Source of the DNA: Mesorhizobium sp. J8
Lineage (GTDB): Bacteria; Pseudomonadota; Alphaproteobacteria; Rhizobiales; Rhizobiaceae
DNA length: 64,000 nucleotides
Direction of reading: 5' to 3'
Assembly: GCF_016591715.1 (NCBI RefSeq)
Contig: NZ_AP024109.1
Span: forward strand, 3,286,001-3,350,000
Under the pieces are notes generated by a model, which did not search any database, was not told the origin of the DNA, and was given only the letters and a program-made list of their open reading frames with translations. Numbering within the stretch: position 1 is the first letter of the stretch; every line of letters starts with the position of its first letter. The position numbers and the translations under genes are program-made. Shown here piece after piece: positions 54,679-63,286 of this stretch.

Positions 54679-55893
54679 ATGGCCGAGACGGCTCTGCTCA
54701 ACCTTGCGCCCGCACCCGCGGCGACCCGTGTCGGCACGATGGCCGGCGAGCGCTTCCTGGTGCTGGATTCCTGGCGTGGCATCTGCGCGCTGCTGGTGGC
54801 GCTGTTCCACTTCCCGACCACCTCGATGATTTCGCAAAGCGCCTTTGTCGGCGGCTCCTATCTTTTCGTCGATTTCTTCTTCGTGCTCTCCGGCTTCGTC
54901 ATCGCCAGCGCCTATGGCGGCCGCCTGAACGAGCAGGACGACCTTGCCCGCTTCGCGCTGGTGCGCTTCGGCCGCATCTACCCGCTGCATATCCTGATGC
55001 TTGCCGCTTTCGCCGGCTTCGAGGCGCTGCGTCTCGTCCTGCCGGCGCTGCACGGAACCGGCCCGGCACCCTTCACGGGCGGCTTCGATCTCAAAAGCCT
55101 TCTCGTCAACCTCTTCCTCCTGCAGGGCATGGGCGTCGAGGACCATCTGAGCTGGAACGCGCCGAGCTGGAGCATTTCGGCCGAGTTCTTCACCTATCTG
55201 CTCTTTGCCGCCGTCGTCTTCGCTGCGGGCCAGCGCGCCTGGATATGGTTCGTCGCCGCCGCCGTGACGGCGCCGCTTTTCCTGCTTGCGGTCTCTACCC
55301 GTCATATGGACGTGTCCTTCGATTTCGGCTTCATCCGCTGCCTTTACGGCTTCTCGCTCGGCGCGCTGCTTGCCTGGTTTCAGCACGATTCCATTGCAGA
55401 GGCGCGACAAGCGTTGAACGGCGGGGCGGGGCGCCTCGCCTGGACGGCGGCCGAGCTGGCGATGATCGGGGGGATCGCGCTGTTTGTCTCCGTTGCCGGC
55501 ACCAACGACATCGGCATTGCCGCGCCGGTCGTCTTCGCCTTGGCGCTTTATCTGTTTGCGCATGAAGGCGGATGGGTCAGCGCGGTTTTGCGCAGCCGGC
55601 CGATGCTGCTGCTCGGCTCGCTTTCCTATTCGATCTACATGGTCCACATCTTCGTCCAGGCGCGCATGATCAATGTCGGCGGCCTGGTCGAGCGAAAGCT
55701 CGGGCTTGGCATCGTCGGCGACCTGATGCTGCGCGGCGACCATGCGACCGGCTTCGGCGCAGGCTCGCCCTGGATCGGCTTCGCGGCTTTGATCGTGATG
55801 TTGATCGCCATCATCGTCGCGTCCTGGTTCACCTGGCGCTTCGTCGAGATGCCCGCGCTGGCCTGGTTCCGGCGCCTTGCCAAGCGGATTTGA
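54679..55893 (+). CDS. Acyltransferase family 3 membrane protein
   Basis: The 404-residue protein has about ten membrane helices and the Acyl_transf_3 signature: LDSWRGICALLVALFHF, with the catalytic-type His, and FVDFFFVLSGFVIASAYGGR followed by RFGRIYPLHIL. Such enzymes O-acetylate exopolysaccharides, glucans or lipid A precursors from the cytoplasmic face. ATG 54679 is the first start after the divergent speB region; upstream in-frame sequence is not supported. It is divergent from speB and next to a GDPD gene. Confidence 0.9.
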   Translation: MAETALLNLAPAPAATRVGTMAGERFLVLDSWRGICALLVALFHFPTTSMISQSAFVGGSYLFVDFFFVLSGFVIASAYGGRLNEQDDLARFALVRFGRIYPLHILMLAAFAGFEALRLVLPALHGTGPAPFTGGFDLKSLLVNLFLLQGMGVEDHLSWNAPSWSISAEFFTYLLFAAVVFAAGQRAWIWFVAAAVTAPLFLLAVSTRHMDVSFDFGFIRCLYGFSLGALLAWFQHDSIAEARQALNGGAGRLAWTAAELAMIGGIALFVSVAGTNDIGIAAPVVFALALYLFAHEGGWVSAVLRSRPMLLLGSLSYSIYMVHIFVQARMINVGGLVERKLGLGIVGDLMLRGDHATGFGAGSPWIGFAALIVMLIAIIVASWFTWRFVEMPALAWFRRLAKRI

Positions 55894-55988
55894 CGACCTT
55901 CGATACGAAACAGCTAGCCGGCTTCGTTCACCGCCCTGTCATGGGCATCGCCTAACCGGGTCCCGATCCGGAACGGAGCGATTCCCCG

Positions 55989-57032
55989 ATGCGAACACTC
56001 TGGCTGAGCCTTCTTCTGTCCGCTGCGCTTGGCGCTATCTCCGGCCAGAGTTTAGCCGGCGAGACACGCGCCGCCCAAATCCTCGACCGCTTCGAACATG
56101 CCAATCAGTGGCGCGACCATGTGATGATCGCCGCGCATCGCGCCGGCAGCATGCAGGCGGGCAAAACGCTTTACGCCGAGAATTCGCTGGCCGCCGTCGA
56201 AGGTTCGATCGCAATCGGCGCCGAGATTGTCGAGGTCGACGTCCGGCGTGCGAAGGACGGCGCGTTCGTCATCATGCATGACAGCTGGCTCGACCGCACG
56301 ACCACCTGCAAGGGCGAGGTCGTGAACTACACGCTGGCCGAGCTGAGGAAATGCCGGTTGGTCATCGAGGGCACTGGTGCCGTCACCAACGAGACCGTGT
56401 CGACGCTGCGCGAGATGCTGCTGACGACCAAGGACAGGATCCTGATCAACCTCGACAACAAGCTGGAGGTGACCGACCTGCCCGGCATGATCGCCGAGGC
56501 GCGCGATCTCGGTATGGCCGATCAGGTGATCGTCAAGGAGAACCTCTGGAACCGGCAACGCATCGATGCCGCGGGCGCGGCGCTTGCTGAAGCCGGCGGC
56601 GGCTTCCAATTCATGCCGATCCTCGCCGACGACGCCGTGCATGATGCCGCCTTTGCCGCCGAGGTCGACAAGGCCTTCGCGCCGCGCGCCGTCGAGCTGA
56701 TCAACTGGCGCAACGGCGCCGAGACGCTGACATCGACCGGCGGGCCGCTGTTCAGCAATCACATGCGCGCGGAAGCCGTGCGCGGCGACTGGCATCTCTG
56801 GGCCGACACCTACGCTATCGTCCACAAACCGGGCGGGTTCCTCGCCGGCGGCCGTGGCGACGAACTCGCCGTCGCCGCCGGCCTGCCGCGCGAAGCCTGG
56901 GGGTTCTGGGTGGACCGCGGTGCGACGATCATCCAGACCGACGAGCCCAAAGCGGCGATCGAATGGCTGACGGCGAACGGGTATCGCGTGCCGTACACTA
57001 CAGAACCCGCGCATACGGCGAGCATTAATTAG
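55989..57032 (+). CDS. Glycerophosphodiester phosphodiesterase family protein, exported
   Basis: The 347-residue protein has a signal peptide (MRTLWLSLLLSAALGAISGQSLA). It contains a GDPD TIM barrel with the catalytic block VMIAAHRAGSM (His), ENSLAAVEGSIAIGAEIVEVDV (metal Glu and Asp) and VIMHDSWLDRTT (second His). It should hydrolyse glycerophosphodiesters to glycerol-3-phosphate in the periplasm. The C-terminus keeps DRGATIIQTDEP, the family's closing metal-site motif. It follows the acyltransferase by 95 bases on the same strand. Confidence 0.9.
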   Translation: MRTLWLSLLLSAALGAISGQSLAGETRAAQILDRFEHANQWRDHVMIAAHRAGSMQAGKTLYAENSLAAVEGSIAIGAEIVEVDVRRAKDGAFVIMHDSWLDRTTTCKGEVVNYTLAELRKCRLVIEGTGAVTNETVSTLREMLLTTKDRILINLDNKLEVTDLPGMIAEARDLGMADQVIVKENLWNRQRIDAAGAALAEAGGGFQFMPILADDAVHDAAFAAEVDKAFAPRAVELINWRNGAETLTSTGGPLFSNHMRAEAVRGDWHLWADTYAIVHKPGGFLAGGRGDELAVAAGLPREAWGFWVDRGATIIQTDEPKAAIEWLTANGYRVPYTTEPAHTASIN

Positions 57033-57051
57033 AGCCGGCGCGGAAGCTGCC

Positions 57052-57232
57052 ATCTCCCCCCTTGTGGGGGAGATGCCCGGCAGGGCAGAGGGGCGCGCTG
57101 TCCCGCCAGCATCTCAGTTTATTGCAATACGCTTTTCGTCAGTTTGTGGCCCTTCGCAGGTAACGGAGGCTGGCGCTCCTTCGCGCCCCCCTCTGGCCTG
57201 CCGGCCATCTCCCCCACAAGGGGGGAGATTAG
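57052..57232. repeat. Palindromic repeat element family C, intergenic copy
   Basis: The interval between GDPD and the aldo/keto reductase holds two arms: CCCCCTTGTGGGGGAGATGC with CCGGCAGGGCAGAGGGGCGC, and GCGCCCCCCTCTGGCCTGCC with GGCCATCTCCCCCACAAGGG. They are imperfect inverted repeats about 75 bases apart. The right arm is nearly identical to the segment inside the E2 gene at 28843-28950. Both ends carry their own short dyad (CCCCTTGTGGGGG and CCCCCACAAGGGG). Confidence 0.8.
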
Positions 57233-57236
57233 CTGA

Positions 57237-58109
57237 TCACGCCGCTCTCGCCACGCCATCCAACTCCCGCAGCGCATCCGCCGACAGCTCCAGCTCCGCC
57301 GCCGCCAGATTCTCCTGCAGATGCTCGACCGACGACGTGCCGGGGATCAAGAGGATGTTGGGCGAGCGCTGCAGCAGCCACGCCAGCGCAACCTGCATCG
57401 GCGTAGCGTCAAGCCGCTTCGCCACGCTGGACAGCGTTGACGACTGCAACGGGCTGAAGCCGCCGAGCGGGAAGAACGGCACATAGGCGATGCCGTCGCG
57501 TGCCAGCTCGTCGATCAGCGCATCGTCGTCCCGGTGCGCGAGATTGTACTGGTTCTGCACGCAGACAATGTCGCAGATCTTGCGGCCTTCCGCGATCTGC
57601 GCGCGCGTGACGTTGCTCAAGCCGATATGGCGCACCAGGCCCTTGCGCTGAAGTTCGGCAAGCTTGGTGACCTGCGCCTCGATGGAGCCCTCCGCCGGGC
57701 CATGCACCCCGAACATGATGCGCAGATTGACGACGTCCATCACCTCGAGGCCGAGATTGCGAAGGTTGTCGTGCACCGCCCGTTCGAGCTCATCGGCTGT
57801 GAAGGCGGGCAGCCAGGAAGCGTCCTCGCCGCGACGGGCGCCGATCTTGGTGACGATGGTGAGGTCGTCGGGGTAGGGCGCCAACGCCTCACGGATCAGC
57901 TTGTTGGTGACGTAAGGCCCGTAATAGTCGCTGGTATCGATATGGTTCACGCCTTGCGCCACCGCTTCGCGCAGCACGGCAATCGCCGCGTCATGGTCTT
58001 TCGGCGGGCCAAACACGCCTTTGCCCGCGAGCTGCATGGCGCCGTAGCCGAGGCGGCGGACGGAGCGGTCGCCGAGTTTGTAGGTGCCGGATTGGTTTAC
58101 GCTGGACAT
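57237..58109 (-). CDS. Aldo/keto reductase
   Basis: The 290-residue TIM-barrel protein carries AKR landmarks: NHIDTSDYYGPYVTNKLIREAL (catalytic Asp and Tyr), VTKIG (catalytic Lys) and a cofactor-site block HIGLSNV. It probably reduces carbonyls with NADPH. Where many AKRs have the catalytic His after the 'D-V-V' strand (e.g. YQLH), the sequence reads VVNLRIMFG, so the fourth tetrad residue seems changed; this variant is known in the AKR-like oxidoreductase subgroup. ATG 58109 is chosen over longer in-frame starts. It is divergent from the LysR gene. Confidence 0.85.
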   Translation of the reverse strand: MSSVNQSGTYKLGDRSVRRLGYGAMQLAGKGVFGPPKDHDAAIAVLREAVAQGVNHIDTSDYYGPYVTNKLIREALAPYPDDLTIVTKIGARRGEDASWLPAFTADELERAVHDNLRNLGLEVMDVVNLRIMFGVHGPAEGSIEAQVTKLAELQRKGLVRHIGLSNVTRAQIAEGRKICDIVCVQNQYNLAHRDDDALIDELARDGIAYVPFFPLGGFSPLQSSTLSSVAKRLDATPMQVALAWLLQRSPNILLIPGTSSVEHLQENLAAAELELSADALRELDGVARAA

Positions 58110-58204
58110 CGTGGTTCTCCTTCGCTGTCGGCGACGGAGATAGGGCATGGCCGCTGTCCTGATAATCGCGTATAATCGGTACGGCTTGTGCGGAATTGAG
58201 AACA

Positions 58205-59113
58205 ATGGCGACCGATCTCAACGATCTTCAGGCGTTCATGGCCGTGGCGCGCGCCGGCGGTTTTCGCGAAGGCGCCCGCGCCACGGCAGGCAGCGCCTCC
58301 GCGCTCAGCGAAGCCATCCGCCGTCTGGAAACCCAGCTCGGTGTCAGGCTCTTCAACCGCACCACGCGCAGCGTCGCTCTGACCGAGGCTGGAGCCGGCC
58401 TGCTGGCGCGGCTCGGTCCCGCTTTGGGCGAGGTGGAAGCCGCGCTCGATGTGGTGAACGGCTTTCGCGACCGGCCCGCCGGAACCCTGCGGCTCAACGT
58501 GCCGATCAGCGCCTCCCGGCTGGTCCTGCCAAGAATCGTTCCGGGATTCCTTGCGGCCTATCCGGCCATTCGCCTGGAGGTGATCGCCGAGGAAAACTTT
58601 ATCGATCTGCTGGTCGCCGGCTGCGATGCCGGCATCCGCTATGACGAGCGGCTGGAGCAGGACATGATCGCCGTGCCGATCGGACCGCGCAAGCAGCGCT
58701 TCACGACCTCCGCGGCGCCGGCCTACCTTGAACGGCACGGTCGGCCACAGCATCCGCGTGACCTGCTTGGCCATGCTTGCGTGCGCGGCCGCTTCCCGAG
58801 CGGGGTCATCACGCCCTGGGAGTTCGAACGGGATGGTGAAGTGGTGCGGGTCGATCCCACGGGACCATTGCTCGTCAGCATCGGTGGAGGCGTCGATCTC
58901 GCTATCGATGCGGCGATCGCCGGCGTCGGCATTCTCTGGCTCTTCGAGGACTGGGTGCGCCCGCATTTCGACAGCGGCGCGCTGGAACCTGTCTTGGAAC
59001 CGTGGTGGCAGGAATTCTCCGGGCCGTTTCTCTACTATCCAGGGCGCCGCTTGGTGCCGGCGCCACTGCGCGCCTTCATCGACTACATCAGGACGCCGGC
59101 CGGGCACTGGTGA
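58205..59113 (+). CDS. LysR family transcriptional regulator
   Basis: The 302-residue protein has the LysR helix-turn-helix (LNDLQAFMAVARAGGFREGARATAGSASALSEAIRRLE) and the periplasmic-binding-like effector domain (VPISASRLVLPRIVPGFLAAYP). It is transcribed divergently from the aldo/keto reductase with 95 bases between start codons, the standard layout in which the LysR protein controls both itself and the neighbour. ATG 58205 matches the family start MATDLNDLQ. Confidence 0.92.
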   Translation: MATDLNDLQAFMAVARAGGFREGARATAGSASALSEAIRRLETQLGVRLFNRTTRSVALTEAGAGLLARLGPALGEVEAALDVVNGFRDRPAGTLRLNVPISASRLVLPRIVPGFLAAYPAIRLEVIAEENFIDLLVAGCDAGIRYDERLEQDMIAVPIGPRKQRFTTSAAPAYLERHGRPQHPRDLLGHACVRGRFPSGVITPWEFERDGEVVRVDPTGPLLVSIGGGVDLAIDAAIAGVGILWLFEDWVRPHFDSGALEPVLEPWWQEFSGPFLYYPGRRLVPAPLRAFIDYIRTPAGHW

Positions 59114-59117
59114 GGAA

Positions 59118-59144
59118 ACAAAAAGGCCGCCCGGAGGCGGCCTT
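59118..59144 (-). terminator. Rho-independent terminator of the rplM-rpsI operon
   Basis: On the minus strand GGCCGCC, loop TCCG, GGCGGCC is followed by TTTTT (59124-59120). It lies about 25 bases after the rpsI stop and just after the LysR stop on the other strand. Confidence 0.88.
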
Positions 59145-59167
59145 CGTAAGCTTGGATATCGTATCGC

Positions 59168-59638
59168 TTAGCGCTTCGAGAACTGGAAGCTGCGGCGGGC
59201 CTTGGCCTTGCCGTACTTTTTGCGCTCGACCACGCGGCTGTCGCGGGTCAGGAAGCCGCCCTTCTTGAGCACCGAGCGCAGGCCCGGCTCGTAGTAGGTC
59301 AGCGCCTTGGAGATGCCGTGACGCACCGCACCGGCCTGGCCGGAGAGGCCGCCGCCGATGACGGTGGCGACGATGTCGTACTGGCCGGCGCGGTTGGCCG
59401 CGACGATCGGCTGGTTGAGGATCATCTGCAGCACCGGACGCGCGAAATAGGTCGCGAATTCCTTGTCGTTGACCGTGATCTTGCCGGAGCCCGGCTTCAC
59501 CCAGACGCGCGCGATGGCGTTCTTGCGCTTGCCGGTGGCATAGGCGCGGCCCGACTTGTCGAGCTTCTGGACATGCACGGGCGCGGCCGGCTGCGCGGCG
59601 ACGGTGCCGAGTTCTGCGAGCGAGGAAAGCTCAGCCAT
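59168..59638 (-). CDS. rpsI: 30S ribosomal protein S9
   Basis: The 156-residue protein matches S9: [20 protein letters not shown], a core strand-turn region [16 protein letters not shown] (here [20 protein letters not shown]) and the basic tail [17 protein letters not shown]. It carries the N-terminal extension common in alphaproteobacteria ([20 protein letters not shown]). The start shares its A with the rplM stop (TAATG), so the two genes are coupled. Confidence 0.97.
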   Translation of the reverse strand: MAELSSLAELGTVAAQPAAPVHVQKLDKSGRAYATGKRKNAIARVWVKPGSGKITVNDKEFATYFARPVLQMILNQPIVAANRAGQYDIVATVIGGGLSGQAGAVRHGISKALTYYEPGLRSVLKKGGFLTRDSRVVERKKYGKAKARRSFQFSKR

Positions 59639-60102
59639 TACGAGGCCCTCTTGTTCTTGGAGTTCAGCTTGGCCACGTCGAGCGTGACGGGCTGCTGGGC
59701 GGTGTGCGGATGCTCGGCGCCGGCATAGACGCGGAGATTCTTCATCTGGCGACGGCCAAGCGGGCCGCGCGGGATCATGCGCTCGACGGCCTTCTCGACG
59801 ACGCGCTCGGGGAAGCGGCCCTCGAGTAGTTGGCGCGCGGTGCGCTCCTTGATGCCGCCGGGGTGGCCGGTGTGCCAGTAATAGACCTTGTCGGTGTACT
59901 TCTTGCCGGTGAACACTACCTTGTCTGCGTTGATGACGATGACGTTGTCGCCATCATCGACATGCGGGGTGAAGGTGGGCTTGTGCTTGCCGCGCAGATG
60001 ATTGGCGATGACGGTGGCCAGACGACCGACGACGAGACCTTCGGCGTCGATCAGCACCCACTTCTTCACCACATCCGCAGGCTTCTGCGAAAAGGTAGCC
60101 AT
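59638..60102 (-). CDS. rplM: 50S ribosomal protein L13
   Basis: The 154-residue protein matches L13: [21 protein letters not shown], a central block [27 protein letters not shown], and the C-terminal block [20 protein letters not shown]. It is the first gene of the rplM-rpsI operon. A strong promoter lies upstream at 60236-60264. In other bacteria L13 regulates this operon through the leader of its own mRNA; the 134-base leader here could do the same. Confidence 0.97.
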   Translation of the reverse strand: MATFSQKPADVVKKWVLIDAEGLVVGRLATVIANHLRGKHKPTFTPHVDDGDNVIVINADKVVFTGKKYTDKVYYWHTGHPGGIKERTARQLLEGRFPERVVEKAVERMIPRGPLGRRQMKNLRVYAGAEHPHTAQQPVTLDVAKLNSKNKRAS

Positions 60103-60235
60103 GGTTTTCTCTCAGGTTGGACCTTCCAGACCCGAAGGACAGAAAGGCGTTTCTTGTTGCTTGGATTGGCGGGAGAGCCGGAGCCAACCGCCAATAACAA
60201 AACGGCGGCCGTTGCGGGCCGCTGCTTCGGGAGGG

Positions 60236-60264
60236 CTTATAGGCGAGGGCGCTTTGGGCGTCAA
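60236..60264 (-). promoter_or_regulatory. Promoter of rplM-rpsI
   Basis: On the minus strand TTGACG (60264-60259), a 17-base spacer and TATAAG (60241-60236) make a near-consensus housekeeping promoter, 134 bases before the rplM start. The resulting leader is GC-rich with inverted-repeat potential (CGGCGGCC/GGGCCGC). The rest of 60265-60367 shows nothing else. Confidence 0.8.
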
Positions 60265-60367
60265 GGCAATGGAAAAAGAGTCTAGGTGAATAAATGCATA
60301 AAAAACAATAGCTTGCATTGGTGGTATTATTTTACCGCAAGCCGACCAGAGCTCATCCGCTTCGGGG

Positions 60368-60766
60368 CTAGTGCTTGGCTTCGATTTCCCTGCGGGCGGC
60401 GCTTGAGAGAAATGCGGACCTGGTAATGCCGCGCTCGCGCGCGGCGGCATCGATCGCACGTAGGACACCGCGTTCGAACGTCACGTTAGCCCTGACCACA
60501 GCGCTGTCATTGTCGATCAGCGGCACGGAAACTAAATATGCTCCTTCCGACAGTGCGGCACGGACATCGGGAAGCGATACAATCGCCTCGTGGCTGGATG
60601 GCTCAGGCACGGAGATATCCTCGGCCCAAAGTTGGAGGGCCTCGACTGCATTCGGCACGATATCCTCGGGTACGTCGGCAGCCGAAAAGCAGCCCGGAAT
60701 GTCGGGGAACCGAATACCAAACGCGCTGTCGGCATCCTTCTCAACCAGCGCGAAGTAGTTCTTCAT
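60368..60766 (-). CDS. hicB: HicB family antitoxin
   Basis: The 132-residue protein has the HicB partial RNase-H-like N-domain (YFALVEKDADSAFGIRFPDIPGCFSAADVPEDIV) and a C-terminal ribbon-helix-helix-like DNA-binding part (VTFERGVLRAIDAAARERGITRSAFLSSAARREIE). It binds and neutralises HicA and should repress the hicAB promoter. ATG 60766 follows GGGAGACTGCA; the frame is open upstream into hicA DNA without meaning. It lies 31 bases after hicA. Confidence 0.92.
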   Translation of the reverse strand: MKNYFALVEKDADSAFGIRFPDIPGCFSAADVPEDIVPNAVEALQLWAEDISVPEPSSHEAIVSLPDVRAALSEGAYLVSVPLIDNDSAVVRANVTFERGVLRAIDAAARERGITRSAFLSSAARREIEAKH

Positions 60767-60797
60767 TGCAGTCTCCCGATTGCACGCGAATTCAGGT

Positions 60798-60986
60798 CTA
60801 GCGGATCCAGCCTGCTTGCTTGGCAATCGCGCGAGCGGTGCCGACTGGCAGGTCTTTTTCCGGGTGCGGAACAACAAGCACGACGGCCCCTTTTCGGAAT
60901 TTGTGATGCGAACCCCGAACTGAAACCAATTCGAAGCCGTCCTCCCTCAACCGCTTTATGATGCGGCGGCTGTCGCGCTCGATCAA
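60798..60986 (-). CDS. hicA: HicA family mRNA interferase toxin
   Basis: The 62-residue protein is a canonical HicA double-stranded-RNA-binding-like toxin: SRRIIKRLREDGFELVSVRGSHHKF, with the catalytic His, and VVPHPEKDLPVGTARAIAKQAG. It cleaves mRNA when free of HicB. A stop codon lies two codons upstream, so the TTG at 60986 is the only usable start; this weak codon would keep toxin levels low. It is too small and too typical to be anything else. Confidence 0.93.
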   Translation of the reverse strand: MIERDSRRIIKRLREDGFELVSVRGSHHKFRKGAVVLVVPHPEKDLPVGTARAIAKQAGWIR

Positions 60987-60994
60987 ATGCTACC

Positions 60995-61031
60995 TATGCG
61001 CATATATATACACATCTATCTTCGGTATCAA
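60995..61031 (-). promoter_or_regulatory. hicAB promoter with overlapping palindromic operator
   Basis: On the minus strand TTGATA (61031-61026), a 17-base spacer and TATATA (61008-61003) are followed at once by the 10-base palindrome TATGCGCATA (61004-60995). This is the layout expected for HicB self-repression. The -35 overlaps the end of the thioesterase gene. Confidence 0.65.
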
Positions 61032-61483
61032 GTTTGAGAGGACTTACGAGGGATGGAATAGGTTCCCGTGGCATGCGCCACAGTGTGCCCGTCCGGGCCC
61101 GCCACGATGTCGATATCGAACACCATCAGGCTCTTGCCGAGCTTCAGGATCCGGCAATGGCCGTCGATCGGACCCGCCTCGGCCTTGCGCATGAAGTTGA
61201 TGTCGAGGTTGACCGTCACCGAGAGCGCGTCCGGTCCGGCGTGGCTGAGCACGCAGACATAGCCGCCGATGTCGGCCAGCGTGAACAGCGACGGACCGGA
61301 TACCGTGCCGCCAGGGCGCAGATGCCTCTCATCAGCGTTGAGGCGCACCGTGCAGCCGCCGGGAAACACGTCGATCGCCTCATAGGCGATGAAATTGTCG
61401 TTGAGTTGCGGATAGACGCTTGCCATCAGCGCGTTGACTTCCACCGCATTGAGCATTGGCTTCAGATCGCTTTGGGCAGGCAT
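61028..61483 (-). CDS. PaaI/YdiI-type hotdog thioesterase
   Basis: The 151-residue protein is a single hotdog domain: ERHLRPGGTVSGPSLFTLADIGGYVCVLSH, with the catalytic Asp at the start of the hotdog helix, and a core strand VTVNLDINFMRKAEAGPIDG. It hydrolyses acyl-CoA, probably aromatic or medium-chain. The ATG at 61483 matches the family length; a longer open frame upstream is not supported. Its partner is the divergent enoyl-CoA hydratase-family gene, which suggests acyl-CoA metabolism. Confidence 0.88.
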   Translation of the reverse strand: MPAQSDLKPMLNAVEVNALMASVYPQLNDNFIAYEAIDVFPGGCTVRLNADERHLRPGGTVSGPSLFTLADIGGYVCVLSHAGPDALSVTVNLDINFMRKAEAGPIDGHCRILKLGKSLMVFDIDIVAGPDGHTVAHATGTYSIPRKSSQT

Positions 61484-61637
61484 GGGCAAACGTCCTATAT
61501 GAGGTGGCAAGTTCCGGGCGATGTGCCTGGACCAAACGGTGTGACGGAGAAAACACGTCTCGCGGCTGTTCTTCAACCGGCACCGTGCTAGTTCTGTTGC
61601 TCCATGCGCCGCGAGTGCTGACCAAGAGAGATTTGAC

Positions 61638-62459
61638 ATGGCTGAAGTCGTTGCCATCAAGCCCGCCGTCGCCGACGGCCCCGTTCTTGTCAGCCAGGAC
61701 AAGGGTATCCTGCGCCTCACGCTCGCCAGCCCGCCGGCCAATGCGCTGTCGCTGGCGACGATGGCGGCGCTGCAGGCCGAGTTCGATCGCGTGAAGTCCG
61801 ATAAATCTGTGCGCGTCATTATCCTGGCGGCGTCGGGCAAAGTGTTCTGCGCCGGTCACGACCTCAAGGAGATGACGGCACATCGCGCCGAGCCGGATCG
61901 CGGCAAGGCCTTCTTCGAAAAGACCTTCGCGGCCTGCGCGACGCTGATGCAGACCATCGTGCGACATCCGAAGCCCGTGATCGCCGAGGTCGACGGTCTT
62001 GCGACCGCCGCCGGCCTGCAGCTGGTCGCGAGTTGCGACCTTGCCATTGCCTCGCACGAAGCGACCTTCTGCACCCCTGGCGTGAACATTGGCCTGTTCT
62101 GCTCGACGCCGATGGTGGCGCTGTCGCGCAACGTCTCGCGCAAGCAGGCGATGGAAATGCTGCTCACCGGCGAGACGATCGACGCCGCGACCGCCAAGGA
62201 TTTCGGCCTGATCAACCGCATCGTACCGCGCGAATATCTCAATCAGGTCGTCAACAAATACGCGCAAACCGTTGCCTCAAAATCGTCTTTGGTAGTCAAG
62301 ACCGGCAAAGAGGCGTTCTACGCTCAGGCCGAAATGGGGCTGGCCGATGCCTATGCCTATACTGGCCGCGTGATGGTGGAAAACATGCTGGCCCGCGATG
62401 CCGAGGAAGGCATCGGCGCCTTCATCGGCAAGCGCAAGCCGGAATGGACCGACGAGTAG
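61638..62459 (+). CDS. Enoyl-CoA hydratase/isomerase family protein (ECHDC3-like)
   Basis: The 273-residue crotonase-fold protein has VFCAGHDLKEM and DGLATAAGLQLVASCDLAIASHEATF forming the oxyanion hole. The following loop GVNIGLFCSTPMVALSR is the version found in ECHDC3-type proteins, in which the hydratase catalytic Glu is replaced. It may therefore be an isomerase, hydrolase or non-catalytic CoA binder rather than a true hydratase. It is divergent from the hotdog thioesterase, 155 bases between starts. Confidence 0.88.
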   Translation: MAEVVAIKPAVADGPVLVSQDKGILRLTLASPPANALSLATMAALQAEFDRVKSDKSVRVIILAASGKVFCAGHDLKEMTAHRAEPDRGKAFFEKTFAACATLMQTIVRHPKPVIAEVDGLATAAGLQLVASCDLAIASHEATFCTPGVNIGLFCSTPMVALSRNVSRKQAMEMLLTGETIDAATAKDFGLINRIVPREYLNQVVNKYAQTVASKSSLVVKTGKEAFYAQAEMGLADAYAYTGRVMVENMLARDAEEGIGAFIGKRKPEWTDE

Positions 62460-62503
62460 CCGACTTGAATGGAGCCGCGCGGTTCTATCGCTGAAGGTTC
62501 GAC

Positions 62504-63286
62504 GTGGCTGCCCGCAAGCAATTGACACGGCTCAAAGCGCCTTACCTCAAGCGTATCCTGCTTGAGCCGTCGCGCGTTGCCGACTGGGAGCAATATCCCT
62601 GGAGCCTGCCGATCTTCCGCGACCGCGAATTCGAGTTCGAATTCACTTCGGCCATCACCATTATCGTCGGCGAGAACGGCACCGGCAAATCGACGCTGCT
62701 GGAAGCGATCGGAGCATTGGCAGGCTATGACGAGGCGGGCGGCGGCAAGGGTTACCGTCCGGTAGATCATTCCATCGCCATCGACAAAAGCGGAGCGGCG
62801 CTAGCAGACACGCTGCGCGGCCATTGGTTGCCGAAAGTCACCGCAGGCTGGTTCTTCCGCGCTGAATCCTTCTACTCGGTAGCGCGCTATCTCGATAAGG
62901 TTGCGCTCGAAGATCCGTTCAAACCTCCGCCGCCCGATTTCCTCTCCTGGTCGCATGGCGAAGGCTTCATCCGCTTCTTCGAGGAGCGCTGCCGGCGGCA
63001 GGGCATCTACATTCTCGACGAGCCTGAAAGCGCGCTGTCGCCGACCCGCCAGATCGAGCTGCTCAAATTGCTTCAACGCATGGCGCAATCCGGCACCGCG
63101 CAGGTTATCATGGCGACGCACTCGCCGCTGCTGATGGCTTGTCCGAATGCGCGGCTCTTCCGCATCAGCCGCTTCGGCCTCGACCCGATCGATTTCCAGG
63201 ACACCGATCATTTTCGCATGATGCGCGACTTCTGCAGCGACCCTCAGACGTTTATGGAGGAGGCGTTGCGGAACGTCGATGAGTAG
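62504..63286 (+). CDS. AAA (ABC-class) ATPase of unknown role
   Basis: The 260-residue soluble ATPase has Walker A VGENGTGKSTLLEAIG near residue 55, an ABC-signature-like SHGEGFIRFF, Walker B IYILDEPESALSP and the switch His in MATHSPLLM. There are no membrane segments and no transporter partner, so it belongs to the AAA_15/AAA_21 group used in repair or defence-like roles rather than transport. The start is a GTG. Its last codons overlap the GNAT gene start (ATGAG). Confidence 0.87.
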   Translation: MAARKQLTRLKAPYLKRILLEPSRVADWEQYPWSLPIFRDREFEFEFTSAITIIVGENGTGKSTLLEAIGALAGYDEAGGGKGYRPVDHSIAIDKSGAALADTLRGHWLPKVTAGWFFRAESFYSVARYLDKVALEDPFKPPPPDFLSWSHGEGFIRFFEERCRRQGIYILDEPESALSPTRQIELLKLLQRMAQSGTAQVIMATHSPLLMACPNARLFRISRFGLDPIDFQDTDHFRMMRDFCSDPQTFMEEALRNVDE

